Position numbers and translations under genes: made by a program. Below are positions 9,304-20,000 of a stretch of DNA of 64,000 bases, one piece after another. This DNA is from Mucilaginibacter sp. SJ (GTDB lineage: Bacteria; Bacteroidota; Bacteroidia; Sphingobacteriales; Sphingobacteriaceae): positions 434,001-498,000 of the forward strand of contig NZ_CP118631.1 of the NCBI RefSeq assembly GCF_028993635.1, written 5' to 3'. How positions within the stretch are numbered: position 1 is the first letter of the stretch; each line of letters starts with the position of its first letter. Below the pieces are notes generated by a model that was not told where the DNA came from, ran no database searches, and saw only the letters and a program-made list of their open reading frames with translations.

Positions 9304-10429
9304 GATATTATTTGGGATGGAATCAACAGGTGGCGGATCTCTAAAACACCTGATCTATTTAATTACGCATCTTGATAGGGAAATCTTTGATATGACCCTT
9401 ATGTATTCTTTAAGAACAGGAAGTGAAAATGAAGAGATCGATAAATTGAAATTACTCGGTATAAACATTATTCGAATGCAAATGCCAAAAGATATTTCTT
9501 TTTCGAAAGATATGATCTGTCTTTTTAAGGTCACAAGTTTTTTGATGCGAAATAAATTTGATATTGTTCATGCCCATAGCTCAAAAGCTGGTTTCTATTT
9601 CAGGATAGCATCATTACTTAATAAAGTTCCAACTGTTATTTATACACCGCACTGTTTTTATTATCAAAGCAAGTCTGGTATGAAAAGGACTTTTTTTGAA
9701 CTCCTTGAACGCGGGTTAGGCCTTATATCAGATAAGATCGTGGTATCAGAAAATGAGCGGCTGCAGGGCGTAAGATCCAGAATAGCTCCAGCAGATAAAT
9801 TTGTTAATATTAACAATGCCATTGATTTTAATGATTATGTAGAATACGAACGAGAGACCTGCTTGAAACATCTGGGTTTGCACGATAGCGCCGTTGTAAT
9901 CGGTTCAGTAGGGAGGTTGGTGAAGCAAAAAGATATGCTCACCTTAATATGGGCTGCCGGGCAACTCATAAAAGAAGTCCCTGATCTTTATTTTATCATT
10001 GCCGGGATGGGTGAAGAAGAAGACCTGTTGCAGGCGGAGATAGCAAAACTGGGACTTTTGAATCGCGTGCTGTTAGTGGGCTGGGAATATAATATTGACA
10101 AAATATTTTCTGCGATAGATATTTTCGTAAGTACATCGTTGTGGGAAGGGTTACCCTACGTTATTTTGGAGGCGATGTTTTATAAAAAGCCAATCGTGGC
10201 AACAGATATTGGCTATCAGCACGTTCTCGTGGATAATGAAAGTTGTTACCTTGTGCCCGTTCAGGATGTATTGACACTTTGTGAAAAATTAAAATTGTTA
10301 GTGAATGATCGGGAACTTCGCCATGAGTTCGGAAAAAAGAACAGGATTAATTTCGACCTTAATTTTTCGTTTAAAAAATTTGTGAAACAGCATGAGCAGC
10401 TCTATCTGAAGCTATTTAACAAGAACTGA
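9287..10429 (+). CDS. GT4-family glycosyltransferase
   Basis: The product is 380 residues from a GTG start that overlaps the previous gene. The next ATG (residue 10) would cut into the first beta strand (KIKILFGM), so the GTG is preferred. The N-terminal acceptor domain has STGGGSLKHL and HAHSSKAG, and the donor domain has IGSVGRLVKQKD (about 202), IAGMGEEE, and the SLWEGLPYVILEAMF block (about 285) with the GT4 E-x7-E motif. It belongs to the exopolysaccharide glycosyltransferase set, with unknown donor and acceptor. Confidence 0.85.
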   Translation: MEKKIKILFGMESTGGGSLKHLIYLITHLDREIFDMTLMYSLRTGSENEEIDKLKLLGINIIRMQMPKDISFSKDMICLFKVTSFLMRNKFDIVHAHSSKAGFYFRIASLLNKVPTVIYTPHCFYYQSKSGMKRTFFELLERGLGLISDKIVVSENERLQGVRSRIAPADKFVNINNAIDFNDYVEYERETCLKHLGLHDSAVVIGSVGRLVKQKDMLTLIWAAGQLIKEVPDLYFIIAGMGEEEDLLQAEIAKLGLLNRVLLVGWEYNIDKIFSAIDIFVSTSLWEGLPYVILEAMFYKKPIVATDIGYQHVLVDNESCYLVPVQDVLTLCEKLKLLVNDRELRHEFGKKNRINFDLNFSFKKFVKQHEQLYLKLFNKN

Positions 10430-10509
10430 ATTATTAATATGTTATTGCTATTAATTAGTAGGAGCATATTTTTCGCTGATTTTTGTGATAGAATGAATAT
10501 AACTATAAA

Positions 10510-11514
10510 ATGAAGATTTTAGTGACCGGAGGTGCCGGATTTATCGGCAGCAATCTCATTTCGATTTTACAAAAAAACGGTTATCATGCCATTTGCTTTG
10601 ATAACTTTGATGAGTTTAAAGAGCAGAAGCAGTTAAATATTTCCCCCTTTTTAGATAGTGAAAATTTTACATTGATAGAAGGTGATATCTGTAACATGGA
10701 TCATCTTAAATCCATCCCCGATATTGATGTGATTGTTCATCTCGCAGCTAAAACAAACGTTCGTTCCAGCATAAACAATGCACGTCGCTTTTACGAGGTG
10801 AACGTTTCTGGTACAAAAAATTTACTCGAATTTGCGAGGCTGCGCCGTGTTAAGCAGTTTGTCTTTGCATCATCCAGCAGTGTCTATGGAATTAATCCGG
10901 CAATCCCATGGACCGAAGATGCATTCCCATTGCCGGTCAGTCCGTATGCAATTTCAAAACTACGCTGCGAGGAAATAGGGCGTTTTTACAGCGACCAGTA
11001 TGGAATCAGATTTTTAGCCTTGCGCTTTTTTAACGTTTTTGGGCCAGCACAAAGACCAGATCTGGTCATTCATAAATTTTTCAAGTATATCTTAGAAGGG
11101 CGGCCGCTTGAAGTTTTAGGTGACGGGAGAAGCAGCCGTGATTATACATTTGTAGGAGACATCGTGGACGGAATTCTTTCAGCTATCGGGTATGATCAAT
11201 CAGATTTTGAAGTAATCAATTTAGGGGCACAACGTTCAGTCAATTTAATGGATTTGATCATAGCCATTGAAGAGATTTGCCAAAGCCCTGCAACTATAAA
11301 TCATTGTCCCGAGCAACCAGGGGATCTGCTAATTACTTACGCTTCCATTGGCAAGGCAAAAAAAATTCTTAATTATGTGCCGCAGAACATATTCAAAGAA
11401 GGCCTCACGGCGTTTTATAGCTGGTTTATATCAGTTAAGGAAAACAGGTTTACCCTGCCTGATCCGGCTATCCTGGATATTCACAGTAATATTTTAAGGG
11501 ATGATATCAGTTAA
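10510..11514 (+). CDS. NAD-dependent sugar-nucleotide epimerase/dehydratase (extended SDR)
   Basis: This 334-residue protein is a typical extended short-chain dehydrogenase. The NAD-binding TGGAGFIGS motif lies at residues 6-14, the HLAAKTNVR segment near 77-85, the Ser of the SSSS stretch at 121-124, and the catalytic Tyr146/Lys150 in YAISK. The NVFGP motif of UDP-sugar epimerases follows near 176-180, and the RDYTFV segment near 216. Length and motifs fit UDP-glucose or UDP-glucuronate 4-epimerases and GDP/dTDP-sugar dehydratases. It should supply an activated sugar to the neighbouring glycosyltransferases. The exact substrate is not decided by these motifs. Confidence 0.85.
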   Translation: MKILVTGGAGFIGSNLISILQKNGYHAICFDNFDEFKEQKQLNISPFLDSENFTLIEGDICNMDHLKSIPDIDVIVHLAAKTNVRSSINNARRFYEVNVSGTKNLLEFARLRRVKQFVFASSSSVYGINPAIPWTEDAFPLPVSPYAISKLRCEEIGRFYSDQYGIRFLALRFFNVFGPAQRPDLVIHKFFKYILEGRPLEVLGDGRSSRDYTFVGDIVDGILSAIGYDQSDFEVINLGAQRSVNLMDLIIAIEEICQSPATINHCPEQPGDLLITYASIGKAKKILNYVPQNIFKEGLTAFYSWFISVKENRFTLPDPAILDIHSNILRDDIS

Positions 11515-11524
11515 CATCCGGAAT

Positions 11525-12652
11525 ATGAAAACAATTTTGGTAGTTAATAACTCATCCCAAATTAGTGGAGCTGAGTTTAGTCTTTTAGAACTACTGGACA
11601 CGCTGAAAAATCATTATAAAATTATTATCGCCATACCTGAAAAAGGTGATTTCGGACAAAAACTAAGCTCGCTTAACTATCAGGTTGAATATTTTAGGAT
11701 GCTCCGGTTCTCGCGCAAAAGCAATGGTTCAAATAAATTGCGCTATGCTGTTACCCTCCTGGCTACGTCTTTTAAGATTCTTTGTTACGCAAAGAAAAAC
11801 AATATTGATCTCCTATACTTGAACTCAAACCAGTCTGCGGTTTATTCGATATTTATCAGGGTGCTAACCCCCATAAAAACCATATGGCATGTCAGAGATT
11901 CCCTGAAAAATAAAATGATTACCAAGGTTTTAAGTTTAGGCGTAAGTCAAGTAATATGTGTTTCAAAATACATTTATGCTCAAATTCCGGTAAAAAAAGA
12001 GAAAAAAACCTTGATCTACAATGGGATAGATACAGACTTATGGAAGCCTTTTCGCAAAACAAACGGGCTTTTGCCGGCTACAATTGAAGACGAAAAAACG
12101 ATACTGATAGGTAATATAGGACAATTGATTCCATGGAAGAACCATATGGAACTGATCAAAGTCGTTAAATTGATATCTTCAAAAAGTGAAAATGTTCATT
12201 TTTTATTTTTGGGAGATGATTTGTTTAACCAGTACCCAGAATACGTAAACCAACTCAAATTGGCTGTTGGGGATACAAACTTAACCGGCTACATTTCTTT
12301 TTTAGGCAATCGGCAAAATATTTTGAGCTATATAAATCAAATTGATATCCTGGTACATTGTGCAACAGAAGAGCCATTTGGAAGAGTTGTTATGGAGGCT
12401 ATGGCGCTACAGAAACCCGTTGTTGCTTATAAATCTGGGGGGGTCGCAGAGCTTATTGTCGAAAATAAAACAGGGTTTCTTGTAGAACCTTATAATTATT
12501 CGGATTTTGCAGATAAGCTGGAGCTACTTTTAAAGAATAAGCCACTAAGAGACAAATTTGGATTTGAAGGTAGAAAAAGAATACAAGCCAACTTTTCGGC
12601 CGAAATTTATACCGGAAAGATTCAGACACTTATAAAAAAGCAAATTGCATAG
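11525..12652 (+). CDS. GT4-family glycosyltransferase
   Basis: The product is 375 residues from the ATG at 11525. An in-frame ATG at 11501 would overlap the epimerase gene by 14 bp, but the usual first strand (KTILVVNNSSQISGAE) starts right after the later ATG. Features are a WHVRDSL segment (about 125), a donor-binding IGQLIPWKNHMEL region (about 195), and an EEPFGRVVMEAMALQ block with the GT4 E-x7-E motif. It is the last gene of the polysaccharide set. The 114-bp gap after it separates this set from the peptide cluster that begins with the phosphopantetheinyl transferase. Confidence 0.85.
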   Translation: MKTILVVNNSSQISGAEFSLLELLDTLKNHYKIIIAIPEKGDFGQKLSSLNYQVEYFRMLRFSRKSNGSNKLRYAVTLLATSFKILCYAKKNNIDLLYLNSNQSAVYSIFIRVLTPIKTIWHVRDSLKNKMITKVLSLGVSQVICVSKYIYAQIPVKKEKKTLIYNGIDTDLWKPFRKTNGLLPATIEDEKTILIGNIGQLIPWKNHMELIKVVKLISSKSENVHFLFLGDDLFNQYPEYVNQLKLAVGDTNLTGYISFLGNRQNILSYINQIDILVHCATEEPFGRVVMEAMALQKPVVAYKSGGVAELIVENKTGFLVEPYNYSDFADKLELLLKNKPLRDKFGFEGRKRIQANFSAEIYTGKIQTLIKKQIA

Positions 12653-12766
12653 GAGAACATACACTTTTAGTTGGCATTCCGTCTGAACCGAAAATTGCGT
12701 GATGTAAAAAGAAAACTCCTTAAGATTTTTGAAAGTTATTTTGTATTTATTTATCGGTAAAGATCA

Positions 12767-13423
12767 ATGGTGAGTATTTATGCTATTAGTAATGAATTTG
12801 AATTGTCTGATGCTGGTCGTTCATCTTATCTTAATTCATTTCCTTTTGATATCCAAAAGAAAATTTTAGGGTTTAGCAAATGGCAGGATGCCCAGGCATC
12901 TTTTTTAGGAAAAGTTCTGTTAAAAAAAGGATTGGAAGATTTTAAGATAGATTCTAATTTGTCAAATTTAAAATATACATCTTATGGGAGGCCTTACATA
13001 GAAGATGCTTTAGATTTTAATATATCTCATTCGGGAAATTGGGTTGTTTGCGCATTTTCTACAATTGGACGTATTGGAGTTGATGTAGAGAAAATTAGTC
13101 CTATTCCGGTTTGTGAATTTAAAAGTCATTTTCTTGAAGAGGAATGGAATCTTATCCTCCGTTCTGAAAATACGTATCACACCTTTTATGCTTACTGGAC
13201 AGCAAAGGAAGCTATAATCAAGGCCGAAGGGAAAGGGCTTAGTATCCCACTTTATACCATTTGGATTAAGGGGGGGCTATCAGTGCTGGGACAAACCCCT
13301 TGGTATTATAAATCTGTTTCATTAGCTGACAATTATCAAATGCACATTGCATCTGATAAGCCGTTAATAGATATAGACCTGATTAAATTATCATTGGACG
13401 ACATTGTCAATGTTAAATTGTAG
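12767..13423 (+). CDS. Sfp-type 4'-phosphopantetheinyl transferase
   Basis: This 218-residue protein has all Sfp-class motifs: GRPYI (75-79), FNISHSG (84-90), IGVDVE (103-108, with Mg2+ ligands Asp106 and Glu108) and WTAKEAIIKAEGKGL (144-158, with Glu148). It transfers 4'-phosphopantetheine from coenzyme A onto the serine of carrier domains in the cytoplasm, and it is needed to activate the eleven or so carrier domains encoded downstream. It is smaller than Sfp (224 residues) by only a few residues. Its position just before the NRPS genes makes it the dedicated activator, although it may also serve other carriers. Confidence 0.95.
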   Translation: MVSIYAISNEFELSDAGRSSYLNSFPFDIQKKILGFSKWQDAQASFLGKVLLKKGLEDFKIDSNLSNLKYTSYGRPYIEDALDFNISHSGNWVVCAFSTIGRIGVDVEKISPIPVCEFKSHFLEEEWNLILRSENTYHTFYAYWTAKEAIIKAEGKGLSIPLYTIWIKGGLSVLGQTPWYYKSVSLADNYQMHIASDKPLIDIDLIKLSLDDIVNVKL

Positions 13424-14033
13424 CAGCCGTTAAAATTGAATCTTTTTGAAGAAAAGACGGAATGCTATGGGGCAAACCGCAACTATAAAGAGTACTTTCC
13501 TTCAAAGCAATTTGTTACTGAATACGAATGCTATTTTATCTCCGCGTAAGCCAGCTTCATAGCATCCTTTAATGTTAACAGTAAACCGGAATAAATTACG
13601 GGTTTATCGAACTTGCATACTAAGTCAATAAAATCTGAATATTTTATAAAAAATCTTAATGATATTATTTTAATTTGATTTTTATAAGTATTATTGTAAC
13701 GGTAAGCCAGTGTATTCTGGTTTAATAACGATCTACCCGAATTTATTTTGAATTAGTCTTTTTCTCCTTCAATGTGAAGGGGTGTCAGCAAAGCTTTGCG
13801 GCAATTGATCATTAAGCAAATTTTTTTCTTCTTATTCTCGTAGAGAAAATCTTAAAAACTTAGGGTTAGCAATTGATTTGGTTAAAGCCAGAATATTTAA
13901 AATGTTACTACTTAATAATTGGATTAAGGCAGGAGTTATCTGTTTCCTTTAGCATCATCGGGCCTTAACTGGATCCCGTTTATCTGAAAAGTCAGGCGTT
14001 TGATCAACCGCATCCCAATTTTTACCATTTGAA
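13424..14033 (+). promoter_or_regulatory. 610-bp non-coding leader before the first NRPS gene, with hairpin and palindrome
   Basis: No credible gene is present. Two symmetric elements lie next to each other: an inverted repeat at 13766-13780 (CCTTCA, 3-base loop, TGAAGG, extendable by two outer pairs) and a perfect 12-bp palindrome at 13788-13799 (GCAAAGCTTTGC). The 9-mer GCAATTGAT also occurs twice (13801-13809 and 13869-13877). This is the longest gene-free stretch in the window and sits before the main NRPS gene, so it probably carries the operon promoter and perhaps a regulator site. No clear Bacteroidota -33/-7 promoter pair was found by eye. Confidence 0.35.
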
Positions 14034-17000
14034 ATGAATCTTGTAAACGTTTTAACCGAGAGGAGTGAACTGAAACTCCGTGGCGTGTTTTTTATTTCGA
14101 ATAATAACCAGGAGGATTTTCTGTCTTATCATTCTTTATATCATTCAGCATTAAAGGTATTATCTTGTTTGCAAGATAAAGGGATGCCGCCAAATAGTGA
14201 ATTGGTATTTCAAATTGAAGACAATAAAAGTTTCCTGATTATCTTCTGGGCATGTTTACTAGGGGGGATTATACCGGTTCCATTGGCAACCTCTAAAAAT
14301 GAAGATCATAACAGGAAGTTTTCTCAGGTTTGGTCGTTACTATCAACCCCGAGTCTGATAATTTCTCCGGATGCCCTGAACCAATTGGAATACTATCTTC
14401 AAAGTAAGGGACAAAATGATCTGCTGCAGCAAATAAGAAGTAATCTTCTGTTTGTAGATGATGTTTTTTCATCAAATAAAGATGGTAATATCTGTCAACC
14501 TGGTGATAATGACATCGCGTTCATACAATTCTCATCGGGGTCTACCGGCAGCCCCAAAGGTGTTATGCTTACACATGCTAATCTTATTGCTAATGTAAAC
14601 GGGATTGCAAATGCTGCATCCTATTCCGAGAATGACAGCATGTTAAGTTGGATGCCTCTTACCCATGATATGGGAATGATTGGTTTTCACATTAATCCTT
14701 TGTTCTGCGGACTTAATCACTACATTATACCCACAAGCGCTTTTGTGAGAAACCCAAAGTTATGGCTTGATAAAGTGTCTGAGCTCAAGATAACGATTAC
14801 ATCTTCCCCTAATTTTGGATATAGGTACTTATTGAAACATTTGGATAAATATCCTTCAGATTGGGACCTGTCTTGTGTGCGAATAATTTATAATGGGGCA
14901 GAACCAATTTCTGAAAGACTTTGTCATGAATTCAATGAAAGGTTAGCCGAGTTTGGTTTGACAGACGTGGCAATGTGTCCGGTTTATGGTTTGGCAGAAG
15001 CATCAGTAGCTGTTACCATGTCCTCAATTGACAATAAGATAAAATCGATATCCCTTAACAGACAGAAATTAAATAGCGGGGAGCAAATTGAAGTGACAGA
15101 TTTTTTATCAACAAGCGGCACATTCGTAAATGTCGGAAAGCCTGTTGATGGTTGTTCAATCCAAATTGCTGATGAAAGAAATCAAATCCTCGCTGAAAAT
15201 ATAGTTGGCCGGATTAAAATTAAAGGTACCAACGTCACTGGCGGCTATTACAATAACAAAAATGCATATGATGAGATCACTGACGAACGTGGCTGGCTTG
15301 ATACCGGAGATCTTGGTTTTGTAAACGGAGGAGACTTATATATTACCGGTCGGGCTAAAGATATAATATTCATCAACGGACAAAACTATTATGCGCATGA
15401 TATTGAAAAAGAGGCGGAAACTGTTCAAGGTATAGAGTTGAATAAAATTGCTATTTGCAGTTCGTTTGCTCCCGAATCTCAATCGGAGGAAGTAATAGCT
15501 TTTTTACTACATCGTGGAGCGCTTAAGAATTTAGTATCCATCGCCCGGGCTTTGAAAATGGTTATCAATGAAAAATTTGGTATTGGACTTAGTGCAATAG
15601 TTCCGGTGAAAAATATACCCAGGACTACGAGTGGTAAACTTCAGCGTTTCAAATTGCGGCAATTATATGACGATGGTGCGTTTCGGGATATAGAACAGGA
15701 GTTTACGGCGTTGTTGAACTCATTTGATGATGATACAGTGGTGCCCCCGGCCAACGATCTGGAAGAAAAGATTTTGAATTTATGGGAAGATATTCTGCAA
15801 AGCAAAAATATCGGGGTTGAAAAGAATTTTATTCAGGTTGGCGGAAATTCACTGAAAGGGGCAGAGCTTATTATGAAACTCCATCACTCTTTCCAGGTAG
15901 ACCTGCCAATAGAAAAGTTATATGAATTTCAGACTGTCAGAAAACTTGCGTCCGAGATTGCCAATCTGCAACATAAAGCTTATCATTTTATACCTAAAGC
16001 GCCTTTGTATGATTTATATCCGGTATCCGCGTCACAAAGACGAATTTATTATGCCTGGAAAATAGCCCCTAATTCAATCGCATATAACATGCCGATTGCA
16101 GTTAAACTGCGAGGTGGTATAGATCTGGAAAAGTTGCAAGAATCGCTCGCAAAATTAGTTGCACGTCACGATGCTTTGCGAATGACTTTTTCCGTGGATG
16201 AAGAGCCCCGGTTTAGAGTGAAGGATGATGAAGAGGTTAGCCTGGGCTTGATCAAATGTGAAAAAGGCGATTGGGATGAGAAATTAAAGCAATTAATTTT
16301 GCCATTTGACCTTGCTAAAGGGCCTTTGTTTAAATTCGTTTTGCTTTATGATAATAGAGGTTATAACGGAGACTCGTTATTGCTGCTGGATTTCCATCAT
16401 ATTATCTCAGATGGGCAGTCTGCATATCTTTTTATTGACGAATTACTGAAAGTTTACGGCGGCACAAGATTACCGGATGCGGATACTTCGTTCAGGGATT
16501 TTGTGATTTGGGAACGTGCATCAAAAGAAACGAGAGAAAGCACCAGGCTATATTGGGCCGATCATCTTTCGGGTGAAATACCTGCTTTGGAAATATCACG
16601 TGATTTTCCCCGTTCTGCCATTCCAAGTATGATGGGTAAAAGGCAAATGTTCACGCTGGATAAGCTTTCTTGTGCGAAGCTAAAAGAGATTTCAGCAAAT
16701 AATCAGGTTACTAGTCACACGTTATTTTTTACCTTATATCTGATCTTGCTGGCCAAATATTCCGGCCAGGAAGATTTTATTGTTGGCATCCCGGCTCATG
16801 GCCGAATACACCCATCTTTACAAAAAGTGCATGGGATGTTTGCGAACAATCTTCCAATCAGAAGTTTAGTAAAGGGCGGCCGAACCTTTTCTGACTTGCT
16901 AACTGATAGTGCCCGATTAATAAATAAAGCCCTTGACCGGCAAGATATGGCATTTGACGATCTCGTAAATTTTATCAAGGCGCTGCCGCGTCCCGGAAGA

Positions 17001-20000
17001 TCACCTCTTTTCGATACCATGTTCCTTTATCAGAATTTGGCAATAGATGTTCCGGAAGCTACCGGTACCGCATTTTCGCGGTATTTATTTGACCCTGGTT
17101 TTTCGAAATTTGATATCTCTTTGGAAATATCAGAAGAAAATGATCAAATAAATTATGCTTTTGAATATTGCACCCAATTGTTCAAAGACGAGACTATTTG
17201 GCGATTTTTACAGGGATTAAAAACTATTATCAACCAGGTTATAGCAAACCCCGAAATCTTAATTAAAGATATATTAATTCTTGACACAAAGGAGTTTGAG
17301 AATTTTAATATCGATTACAATAAAACAAGCCGGAAAACGGAGGCATTCGCTACCGTTCAGGAAATATTTGAAAAAAGGGTTAAAAGCTACCCCGAAGATA
17401 TCGCGATTGAATATGATGGGAAGGAAATTTCCTATCAGGCGTTAAATATTAAAGCAAATCAGGTTGCTTGCGCTTTAAGTAATAAAGCAATTGGTAATGG
17501 AGATATTGTTGGGGTGCATCTTAAAAGATCCACCGAATTAGTGGCAACCATATTAGGTATTCTTAAAGCAGGTGCTGCTTATTTGCCGCTTGAGTTGGAA
17601 ATGCCTGCGGAAAGGATAAAGTTTGTTGTGAGAGATAGCGGTTGTAAATTTCTAATCAGTGATTCTTCTCCTGAACTGGGAGACGTGGTGTTTCCGGAAG
17701 TTTTGACTCTTGAATACCTATTTGGTAGTTTTCAGAATAAATATTTACAAATTAAAAATGGCGAGACAGATTTAGCCTACGTCATCTATACCTCTGGTAC
17801 TACCGGGCAGCCCAAAGGGGTGATGATTGAGCATGGAAGCCTTTCCAATTATATTGTATGGGCTGGCAACCGGTATATAGAAAACGAGCCTTGTTCCTTT
17901 GCTTTCTATTCATCCATATCTTTTGACCTTACGGTTACGTCCATTTTTGTCCCGTTGATCACAGGTAACAAAATGATAATTTATAGTGAGAATGATACCC
18001 TGCTATCTATTGAAAATGTGATCCGGGAAAATAAAGCTGATATCATTAAGCTAACCCCTTCACATCTTCGTATTTTAAAAGGGAATCATTTGATGTCGCC
18101 AAAATCGAAGGTTAAAAAATTGATCCTTGGCGGAGAAGTTCTGGACACAAACCTTGCCAAAGGCGTTTATGAAGAAATGGGCAGGAAAGTTCAAATCTTT
18201 AATGAGTATGGCCCTACTGAGGCCACTGTTGGTTGCATGATCTATCAATTCGACCCTGAAGATACAAATTCGACCGTACCCATCGGCAGACCAATCGACA
18301 ATACACAAATTTACTTGTTGGATAGTTACCTTAAACCGGTACCCGTCAACGTACCCGGTGAAATATATATCGCAGGGCGGGCATTGGCAAGGGGGTACTT
18401 GTTTCTTGAAAAATTGACAAGCGAAAAGTTTATTGAAAACCCTTACATAAAAGGGGACCGGATGTATAAAACTGGGGATATAGGCAGAAGAATGACAAAT
18501 GGTAGCCTGGAATTTATGGGGCGTAATGATAAGCAGGTTAAAATTAACGGTAATCGTGTCGAAATATCTGAAATTGAAAATCAGTTGCTTGCGTCAGGAC
18601 AAATTAAGGAGGTTGTTATTTGGGTGGATGACAAGGATCGCGATCATATGTATACCTGTTATACACCTATTGTATCTGGTAGTCAACTGCAGGAAACGTT
18701 TTTTATGAATTACCTCGCAGAACGATTGCCATATTATATGATCCCAAGGGAATTTATTCAGGTGGACTTTATGCCGCTTACTGTAAATGGTAAAATAGAC
18801 ATAGCAAAACTACAAGGCTTTAAGCGGACAAATTCAAACGCCGAAAAAGTTTTAGCTAAAAACGAAACCGAACGAATTTTTGCAAAGATATGGGGTGAGG
18901 TACTGAATGTTGAGAAGGTTGGTGTAACAGATAATTTTTTTGAAGCAGGGGGGGACTCCATCAAAGCGGTGCAAATTTCATCAAGACTATTTGATGAAGG
19001 GGTTTCGGTAAAAGTAAAAGACATTTTAACTTATCATACTATTGCATATATAAGTCAACGGGCTGAACATGTAAATGGTCGGCGTATATACAAACAAGAG
19101 CCAGAGGAGGGAGAGTTTTCGCCAACTCCTATCCAAGCCTGGTTTTTTAGTCATCGGCTTAAAAATCCCCACTTTTTCAATCAATCAATTTTATTTTCAA
19201 TTAATTGCCCTTTGAATCTTGTTGTCCTTGAACAAGCTTTTAATGCATTGATTGAACATCATGACGCATTTCGCATAAATTATAATCCGGAAACAAATTC
19301 ATTTTTTTATAATAACAAATTTTTAAAAGAAACACAGGTCATCAGGAAGCTTGACATCAGTGATGATTGTACTTTGAGTGATATCTGTAATGATGTCAGG
19401 AACTCGTTTAATATATTGAATAGTCTTTTAGTTAGGATGGTTATAATACGGCACCCTGACGGGAGGGAATACCTGTTTATAACTGCGCATCATCTTGTTA
19501 TGGATGGTTTATCCTGGCGGATTTTCCTGGAAGATTTTTTCAAAGCATATTCATTAGCAACCGAGGGCACTCCGGTAAGCCTTCCTCAGAAAACAGCGTC
19601 CTTTAAAGAGTGGAGTTTAACACTCAATCAACTTGCAGAGTCAGAAGAAATGCAAAGTGAAAGATTATATTGGGAAAAAATGGCAGATCCCTCGTTTACA
19701 CTGCCCACGGATTTTGTTTCAGAAAATTCATTGATGAGACATTTAAGGAAAGAGGTTATAAGTTTGGATAAAAAAACAACGGCTTTTTTATTAAAAGGTG
19801 CGCACAAATCATATAATACAGATGTACCGATACTATTAAACGCAGCCCTTATTCAAACTCTTCACCAATGGACAGGATTAGGCGTATTTATTATTGAACA
19901 GGAAAATTACGGGAGATATATGGTAGGTTTGGATGCTTCCAGAACCATAGGCTGGTTCACATCTATGTATCCTGTTAAATTAACCTACAGTGGTGAAGTA

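Noticed and set aside
19480..20000. NRPS1 epimerisation domain might be dead because the EGHGRE motif is absent
   Set aside because: Aligning on the Gly-Arg pair shows ENYGR in its place, which keeps the Glu thought to be catalytic, and HHLVMDG and SRTIGWF are intact. The DCL-type C domain of the next protein also implies a D-residue.
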